NCBI GenBank assembly: GCA_029936705.1
Contig: JAPYSD010000073.1
Location: 1 to 10,490 of the forward strand
Source of the DNA: Croceicoccus sp.
GTDB taxonomy: Bacteria; Pseudomonadota; Alphaproteobacteria; Sphingomonadales; Sphingomonadaceae
Direction: 5' to 3'
Length of the DNA stretch: 10,490 bases
Translations under genes and position numbers: made by a program
The notes under the pieces: model-generated
What the model was told of the DNA's origin: nothing
Database searches by the model: none
What the model saw: only the letters and a program-made list of their open reading frames with translations
Part shown: piece by piece, positions 5,048 to 10,490 of the stretch
Position numbering within the stretch: the first letter of the stretch is position 1
Layout: each line of letters starts with the position of its first letter

Positions 5048-8000
5048 ATGACACATCAGCATGAAGACCGCGAACTCGACGCTGCGCGCGAGAGTCTAAA
5101 ATCTCTGACGGATAAGAGCGAAAGCTTCCGCGCAAACGGAAGCAATCTCGACCGCAATGGCGAACCCGCGTTGACGGCCGGTCGAGGCGGTCCGTCATTC
5201 ACGCCTTTCTCGTCCGATACATCCGCCTCGGCACGTAAGAACATGCGCGGACCTGGCGCTTTGGACATGAGGCCTCAACTCGACAAGCGGAAGATGGATA
5301 GCCATATCACCGGCCAGGTTGGCGGCCGAGCGGTCCGGCAGCAGAAGCCGATAAGCTGGACGGTGGCCGAAAGGCCGGAGAAGGGCGAGGAAGCATTCCG
5401 CCGTTTCACCAATCTGAACATTCCTGCTGCTCGCCCGCTGCGGGCTGCAAATGCCGCCGGTGCCACCAGTTTCCATTTCTCCCACGAGGCGATCAGCAAG
5501 ACCCGAGCGGAAAAGGTCACAGCACGCGGCACCAAAAACCGCAAAGGGGCAGCAGCCGATCACACCAGCTATATTGAGCGCGATGGCGCGGTCGCGAAGG
5601 GAAGCCAAACCGAGATCGACAAGATCGAGGCCAAGCTAATCGAGAAGGCCAGGAACGACCCTGAATTAGCGCGGAGCCTATCACTCGATATTAGCCCAAC
5701 CGCAGAAGCCTCTCAGGAGCCCGCAGAGCCTATTTCGGATGAACTTGGCGCTGGTGGACGGGCCAGTGCCTACATCGAACGAGAAGAGGCCTTAGCGCAC
5801 GATCCAAATGGGTCTGCGGTTCTGTTCTCGAATATCTCTGACGATCCTGTCGAACGCCGCGAATTCTGGAAGCTGGTCGAACGCGCCGAAAGCAATCCCT
5901 CTGCGGATCGAATGCAGCTGCGCATCGCAGGCAACGAGCAGTTCTGGTCGAAGGTCAGTGCGGACGAGGATTGCCCCAAGGCTGCTCGAGACGCGATCGA
6001 AGCGGCCGACCCTAACGAGATCATCAAGATTTCTACCCGCGATAACGTTCTTGTTCGCGCCGTCATGAAGCGTCATGGCTGGAAGCCTCGTGAACGCCGA
6101 CCCGCGAACGAGACCGACGAACAGAAAGCAGCCCGCGAGGAGCGCGAAGCAAGTACTAGCTATGGTGCGAGATTTGAAGACGGTCGGGGCGGCCGCGTCC
6201 AGTTCAGAATCGTTGGAGAATTGCCGCATGAGGTGTCTCACGAAGCCCGTGTCCGCATACTCAAGGATTTCACCCGCGAGTTCGAAGCGCGCAGCCTACC
6301 CCACATCGCCGTCATGCACGCGCCGGATCACACGAACGATGACCGGAACTGGCACTTCCATCTCGTCTATCATGACCGGCCGGCCCGACGCTTTACCGGC
6401 CTTGCAGAGGACCATCTGAAACCTCTCTCGCCTGAAGCAGGACCGAAGACCGTCCGCCAACACGAAATCATGACCGATGCGATTAACGACGCTGCCATCC
6501 AGAAGCATGTAGGGCAGTGGGACTTCACGGTTCCCTGGACTTACAAACGCGCCGATCGGCACATCGTCACAACGACACCCTTTGCCCAGTTCAAAGACCG
6601 CGACTGCAACAAGCGCGATTTCATACCGATGCTTCGTCGCAGCGTGGCGGATCTGACCAACCGCGAACTCGAGGCCGAAGGCATCGAGCGACGGGTCGAC
6701 CCGCGCCGCTATTCCGAGATGGGCATCCATAAGGAGAGCGACGAGCATCTTGGCACCCAGGCTGCCTCCCTCGAATCCAATGGCGTTCCCACCGAAATTG
6801 GCGTCCGCAATGAGGCCAACCAGTGGCAATACATCCAACGCAAACTCGAAGCGCAATCCCGAGCCGACCAGGCGAGGATCGACCAGCAGCTCAAGCTGTG
6901 GCGCGCTGGTCTAGGTGCAGCCCAGCTTTCCGAACAGGATCGCAAGGACGTCGATCGCGAACTGATCCGCTGGGAGCAATTCGAGCGCGTCGCTGCAGAG
7001 CACCGCGCCATCGCCAAACAGATAGCCGAGAACATCGACCGTCTTCGCTCACGCGCGAACAAGGTCGCCAAGATGGCGAAGAAGCATCTTGGTGCCATCG
7101 AAGATGGTCGCGCCACCAAGCGCCAGAAGGCCAGCAAGGCCAGATACCAGGCCAAGCTCACCGAAGCGGAAATGCATCTCGCTGGTCTCGAAATCATGAT
7201 GGGCCGCGAGATCTCGCAGATCACGACGAGCAACGAAGCCGCGATACGTCATTCTCGAACTGCCGAGACCGCAAAACTCGTGATCGAAGGTCACATCAAA
7301 CTTGGCCGTCAGCTTTCCCCGCCAATCGAGCCGTCCGTGGCCCCCCGCACGGCGAAAGAACCCCATCAAGTCAGGCCAGAGGCCAGCACAAAACCGGCAT
7401 CCGCAACGTCTGCGATCGGCAACGCTACCATCGACGGCTACATCCAAAGGATCGTCGAACTCAATCGCCGGCTTGTCTCGACCCCTAAAGGAATCGTGCC
7501 GCGCGACCGCGTGTCGACAGACATGCCGATCATCAATGCGCCGAACTACGCTTCCGCGCAGAAGCGTCTTTCCGAAATCATGGATCACCAGGAAACCGCT
7601 ATTGGCAATCTCGTTGCAGCGCTCCGGAGAAACCCTGGCATGGTGCAGTTACGCCAGGATCCGACCGACCGGGACTATATGCTCACCAATGCCGAGCGTT
7701 TCAAAATAGGGACGCCCGATCGCGCGCTACAGGCAGCGTTCGTAAACTTCGCTGAAGAACCCGAGATCGTTGCGGAATTGAAGAAGGCGGAAGCCCGCCT
7801 GCTGAATGAGCGCGCTGCGAAGTCAATGCAGGCTTCCACGCCCAAGGCCGAAGACAAAATCGCCCAGCCTTCTGCATCGGTCGAGGCATCGAAACCTTCC
7901 CAGACCAAACGGCCTGAGACGCCTACACGTAAGCCTGCCCAGGACCATTCGCACATCATTGAAACAATGCGTGCAAAACACCTCCGGCCGAAGATCGCGA

Positions 8001-8854
8001 AAACGGATGCTGGCCTCGAGCTCGTCTTCAGCAAGGCCAATGCGGCGCTATTCAACCTACCGGAGAACCTGGTCGTTGGTGACGCTCGTTCGATTTCACG
8101 GATCGAAGGGATCGCGCGAACGCATGACCGCGCCGTCAAGCGCCTGATCTCGTACATGGCGAAAAACCCATCGAAGGTTCAAGCGGGCGAAGATGGACAG
8201 GTTCATAAGTTTGCCGCCACGGCTCCTGCCGAACTCCTCGAGATTGCGAAGCAATTTTCACGCGATCCTGAAGTTAGCCGGGCAATGCAAGATGCCCTCG
8301 TCAAAGCACGCATGGAAGCTGCCGATCGACGCAAAACTGCTGCAACCGAAAAGCCCGTGGCGCCCGAAACCCAAAAGGGTGGGGAAGGGGACTTCGGCCT
8401 CTTCAAAATCGTAAACGGCGAGATCGTCATACCGACGCAGGATCTTCCCGACGTCGAGATTCCAGACTGGCGAACCTACGAGCCGAGCGGATACGGCAAT
8501 CATGCGCCCAGAAAGGACGAGGACCAGAAACCAAAAGCGCGCGAACGCGCCACCATCAAGATCGACCCGTCGCGCGCGCACGAACTTGCCAGCTCGAACG
8601 AGCCTGCGCAGACGCGCAAGCTCAAGCTTGGTATCGATCCAATTTTCGACCGCTGGATCAAGGCCAACAATTCCGGCGACCGTGAAGAGCGAGCAAGGCT
8701 ATCAGCGCTCATCCGGCAGGATGAAAAGCTTCGTGAAATCGCGCAGTCTGTCGAACCTGGCTTCGCCGCGAGCTTCAAGGCGGACTGGGAGCGCCATGAT
8801 GACCAGATGCGAAACAGGTTTCCGCTACCGCCGAATCTCGGCCTCGAACTGTGA
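5048..8854 (+). CDS. Large MobA/MobL-type conjugative relaxase, 1268 residues
   Basis: A relaxase nicks one strand at oriT, joins itself to the DNA end through a tyrosine and pilots the strand into the recipient. The metal-binding histidine motif is visible at residues 424-438: H424-APDHTNDDR-N434-W-H436-F-H438. Upstream are two YIER motifs, ADHTSYIERDG (Y175) and ASAYIERE (Y242), of the kind seen in MobA/MobL proteins. Either tyrosine could be catalytic; which one is not certain. After the relaxase part (to about 585) come a long charged coiled coil (about 590-755), Pro/Ser/Lys-rich linkers (about 758-790 and 920-970) and two related helical repeats (about 832-920 and 1012-1100). No helicase or primase motifs are seen. 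The protein is far longer than small MobA proteins. The chosen start has no clear Shine-Dalgarno sequence; M66 or M74 are alternatives. It follows the candidate oriT region. Confidence 0.85.
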   Translation: MTHQHEDRELDAARESLKSLTDKSESFRANGSNLDRNGEPALTAGRGGPSFTPFSSDTSASARKNMRGPGALDMRPQLDKRKMDSHITGQVGGRAVRQQKPISWTVAERPEKGEEAFRRFTNLNIPAARPLRAANAAGATSFHFSHEAISKTRAEKVTARGTKNRKGAAADHTSYIERDGAVAKGSQTEIDKIEAKLIEKARNDPELARSLSLDISPTAEASQEPAEPISDELGAGGRASAYIEREEALAHDPNGSAVLFSNISDDPVERREFWKLVERAESNPSADRMQLRIAGNEQFWSKVSADEDCPKAARDAIEAADPNEIIKISTRDNVLVRAVMKRHGWKPRERRPANETDEQKAAREEREASTSYGARFEDGRGGRVQFRIVGELPHEVSHEARVRILKDFTREFEARSLPHIAVMHAPDHTNDDRNWHFHLVYHDRPARRFTGLAEDHLKPLSPEAGPKTVRQHEIMTDAINDAAIQKHVGQWDFTVPWTYKRADRHIVTTTPFAQFKDRDCNKRDFIPMLRRSVADLTNRELEAEGIERRVDPRRYSEMGIHKESDEHLGTQAASLESNGVPTEIGVRNEANQWQYIQRKLEAQSRADQARIDQQLKLWRAGLGAAQLSEQDRKDVDRELIRWEQFERVAAEHRAIAKQIAENIDRLRSRANKVAKMAKKHLGAIEDGRATKRQKASKARYQAKLTEAEMHLAGLEIMMGREISQITTSNEAAIRHSRTAETAKLVIEGHIKLGRQLSPPIEPSVAPRTAKEPHQVRPEASTKPASATSAIGNATIDGYIQRIVELNRRLVSTPKGIVPRDRVSTDMPIINAPNYASAQKRLSEIMDHQETAIGNLVAALRRNPGMVQLRQDPTDRDYMLTNAERFKIGTPDRALQAAFVNFAEEPEIVAELKKAEARLLNERAAKSMQASTPKAEDKIAQPSASVEASKPSQTKRPETPTRKPAQDHSHIIETMRAKHLRPKIAKTDAGLELVFSKANAALFNLPENLVVGDARSISRIEGIARTHDRAVKRLISYMAKNPSKVQAGEDGQVHKFAATAPAELLEIAKQFSRDPEVSRAMQDALVKARMEAADRRKTAATEKPVAPETQKGGEGDFGLFKIVNGEIVIPTQDLPDVEIPDWRTYEPSGYGNHAPRKDEDQKPKARERATIKIDPSRAHELASSNEPAQTRKLKLGIDPIFDRWIKANNSGDREERARLSALIRQDEKLREIAQSVEPGFAASFKADWERHDDQMRNRFPLPPNLGLEL

Positions 8855-9236
8855 GGAACATGTCGGTTCAAATCGAAGCTTCGCGATCCGTCGACCATGA
8901 ACTGCCATTAAAAATGAGCCGGGCCGAATGGCGAGGTTTGGGACATACCCGCCTCTCCTAGATGACAAGCTGAACGGCAGATTCTGCCAAGAGCAGACTG
9001 CAGTTGGGGATAGTCTGATCTGTGGCGATGTTCGACGGTCCGAAAGGTCTGACCTAAGGAGCGGAAGAAACCCTGACAGCAAAAAGGGTCCAACCGTGCG
9101 GTTTGTGGCTACCTAAACGCATCGAGGATGCTGACTCAGTGCAAGTACCCTGCCGGTCGGATCCCGCTTTTCATCGGCGTATCCCGGTCGCATAACCCGA
9201 CGATCGATGATGCGGACCAGGCATAATTAGGAGTTA
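8855..9236. other. Region without a convincing gene
   Basis: These 382 bases lie between the relaxase gene and the peptidase operon. Short open frames exist on both strands, but none has a ribosome binding site together with protein-like composition. CGAAGCTTCG (8874-8883) is a perfect palindrome, and ACCCT/AGGGT near 9070-9090 could form a small hairpin. The translated plus strand near 8928-9116 faintly resembles the interspersed intergenic repeats of some alphaproteobacteria. The promoter of the peptidase operon should lie near the right end; a CATAAT at about 9223-9228 is too close to the start codon to be a safe -10. Confidence 0.5.
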
Positions 9237-10046
9237 ATGAAATTGGTTGACCTTGCCGACGTTCAAACCGCGATCACCGCTAAGCGGCTCGGCTGGGAAG
9301 CCGGAGACACGCCGATCTCCGCGGTCGCGGCAACGCCCGGCCGATTCGGGCTACGGCCGGCGAATTTGGAAGCCCAAGCCCTGCAGGTCGCTACAGTCAC
9401 GCCTGACGCGTTTCGGCCGAAGCGGCCGGTCAAGATCGACTGGCGCGAGCTCGGCCGCGTCTCGCCCGTGAAGTTCCAAGGGCTGTGCGGGGCATGTGTT
9501 GCGTTCGCCACCTGCGCAGCCATGGAGAGCGCGCTGGCGATTGCTGAGGACAACGCCGCGACCCTCGACCTGTCGGAAGCCGACCTTTTCTTCTGTGGCT
9601 GCGGAGATTGCTGCGAGAGCGGATGGGACTTCGTCCCTGCTATTGAGCGGGCCGCGAAAGGGGTCGGCCTCGAGGCCGACCTTCCTTACGAGGTCGATAC
9701 CAAATGCACAGCGATCCCTGCAGCGCTCCGGATCTCGAACTGGCAGACGGCCTTGAGCGCCGAAGATCGCCGTTACGCCGTTGCGCGAGGACCGGTGATC
9801 GCAGGCATGCGGGTCTATGATGATTTTCGCTACTACACGGGCGGCATCTACGAACATGCGGCCGGCGACGAGGTCGGCCTCCATGCGGTCTGCATCATCG
9901 GCTATGATGACGACTCTTCGTGTTGGATCGGCAAGAACAGCTGGTCCGAAGCCTGGGGCGAGAATGGATTGTTCCGCATTGCCTACGGACAATGCGGCCT
10001 TGACCAGGAATTCCCGTTCATCGGGATCGAGGTCGAGAGAGCATGA
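9237..10046 (+). CDS. Papain-family (C1A) cysteine peptidase
   Basis: A 269-residue peptidase that would cut peptide bonds with a cysteine-histidine pair. The start at ATG 9237 is supported by TAGGAG just upstream. DWRELGRVSPVKFQGLCGACVAF matches the papain active-site block: Q81 for the oxyanion hole and C87 as nucleophile. The tryptophan usually next to the cysteine is valine (V88), and the usual serine before it is alanine. GLHAVCIIGYDD gives catalytic H216, and CWIGKNSWSEAWGENGLFRI gives N234 and the classic C-terminal block. ADLFFCGCGDCCESGWDF is an unusually cysteine-rich version of the papain disulfide region. The roughly 65 residues before the mature domain are short for a propeptide and lack an inhibitory-prodomain signature. 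There is no signal peptide, so it appears cytoplasmic. The next gene encodes a likely inhibitor of this peptidase class, suggesting that the operon carries its own control. Confidence 0.9.
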   Translation: MKLVDLADVQTAITAKRLGWEAGDTPISAVAATPGRFGLRPANLEAQALQVATVTPDAFRPKRPVKIDWRELGRVSPVKFQGLCGACVAFATCAAMESALAIAEDNAATLDLSEADLFFCGCGDCCESGWDFVPAIERAAKGVGLEADLPYEVDTKCTAIPAALRISNWQTALSAEDRRYAVARGPVIAGMRVYDDFRYYTGGIYEHAAGDEVGLHAVCIIGYDDDSSCWIGKNSWSEAWGENGLFRIAYGQCGLDQEFPFIGIEVERA

Positions 10047-10059
10047 GGACAGGCGACCC

Positions 10060-10356
10060 ATGATCCGGGATGTCCCCAAGGGCACATCGGCGGTCGATGC
10101 CGAGATCGGGCGAACGCTGGAGCTCGCCCTCCCCGGTGGGGGCACGACCGGGTATAGGTGGGAAGCCCGACCGGCCGACGGGGTGGAGGTCAAGCGGCTT
10201 CCGGCGCGGCCGGCGGCGGCATTCGGCGGCGCCGCGTCCGACATCTTTCAGGTGACACCGCGGCGCGCTGGCGACATAAGCTTGCAATTGGAATTGCGCG
10301 CACCTTGGCAGGCTGAATCTGCCGAGACCCGAGTGGTTACACTCAGAATTCGATAG
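10060..10356 (+). CDS. Chagasin-type (I42 family) cysteine-peptidase inhibitor
   Basis: A 98-residue protein matching the chagasin/ICP fold, which blocks papain-like peptidases by inserting three loops into their active-site cleft. All three loops are recognisable: GGGTTGYRW (the NPTTGYxW loop, with NP replaced by GG), AFGGAASDIFQV (the GG-x-x-F loop) and LQLELRAPWQ (the RPW loop, with an alanine inserted between R and PW). The end VVTLRIR is the usual last strand. The start is the ATG at 10060, 13 bases after the peptidase stop, with AGGA at 10046-10049 as a weak ribosome site; co-transcription is almost certain. Unlike many bacterial homologues it has no signal peptide, so it should share the cytoplasm with the upstream peptidase. 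The gene is noticeably GC-rich. The family call is by motif; inhibition of this particular peptidase is inferred from adjacency. Confidence 0.85.
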   Translation: MIRDVPKGTSAVDAEIGRTLELALPGGGTTGYRWEARPADGVEVKRLPARPAAAFGGAASDIFQVTPRRAGDISLQLELRAPWQAESAETRVVTLRIR

Positions 10357-10490
10357 TTTCTTCAACGGTTGGTGCCGTCGGCGGCAGCGACAGGATGGAT
10401 GAGTCAAGAAGTACGAGAATGATTCGGTCTGGCGCAAAAGACTTGGAGCTCTGCAAAGCTTCATGCATAGAATGTAGCGGAGCTTTTTGG

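Noticed and set aside
8928..9116. 62-residue plus-strand open frame after the relaxase gene
   Set aside because: No Shine-Dalgarno sequence and no family resemblance. Its translation faintly recalls alphaproteobacterial intergenic repeats, but I cannot support a repeat call without a second copy.
9351..10244. 297-residue minus-strand open frame opposite the peptidase and inhibitor genes
   Set aside because: The plus-strand frames carry complete papain and chagasin motifs; the minus frame is a product of high GC at third positions.
10357..10490. Search for a terminator or new gene start at the right edge
   Set aside because: No convincing hairpin with a T-run, and no open frame with a ribosome binding site before the window ends.
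1..10490. CRISPR array, tRNA or rRNA genes
   Set aside because: No regularly spaced direct repeats, and no cloverleaf or rRNA-like sequence recognised on reading either strand.

Overview
The window looks like an accessory or plasmid-borne segment of a GC-rich alphaproteobacterium, most likely a sphingomonad. This rests on codon style, a very long MobA/MobL-type relaxase with a coiled-coil tail, and a mix of transfer genes, a broken insertion sequence and small orphan genes. No ribosomal or core metabolic gene is present, so the host assignment is inference.

Left part (1-2190): the C-terminal part of a ParE-type toxin cut by the window edge; an intergenic segment whose two inverted repeats interlock like an H-type pseudoknot; a small WGR-domain protein; then a 763-bp internally deleted ISL3-family element (688-1450) with both terminal inverted repeats but only the two ends of its transposase. 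To its right lies a fragment of an unidentified protein, closed by one stop codon and followed by a further in-frame open stretch, so it is probably a decaying gene. The area looks like a graveyard of insertions and deletions.

Middle (2188-8854): an unrecognised 315-residue protein on the minus strand diverges from a transfer module on the plus strand. The module has a small TraK-like protein (3274), a ParA/TraL-like P-loop ATPase (3576), a perfect 13-bp hairpin closing that operon, a non-coding stretch of about 550 bp rich in inverted repeats, and a 1268-residue relaxase (5048-8854). The non-coding stretch carries a strong candidate origin of transfer: a 15-bp-arm imperfect inverted repeat followed on the minus strand by a TTGCGCC core resembling the nick core of IncQ/MOBQ origins. 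The order (oriT-binding protein, ATPase, oriT, relaxase) suggests a mobilisable or conjugative element. The predicted polarity would transfer the relaxase gene last.

Right part (8855-10490): about 380 bp without a convincing gene, then a tight two-gene operon. It encodes a papain-family (C1A) cysteine peptidase with complete catalytic residues and, 13 bp downstream, a 98-residue chagasin-type (I42) cysteine-peptidase inhibitor. Neither has a visible signal peptide. A protease paired with a cognate-family inhibitor, both apparently cytoplasmic and sitting beside a relaxase, is the most interesting system here. It could act as a peptidase/inhibitor addiction or defence pair, but that function is a hypothesis.
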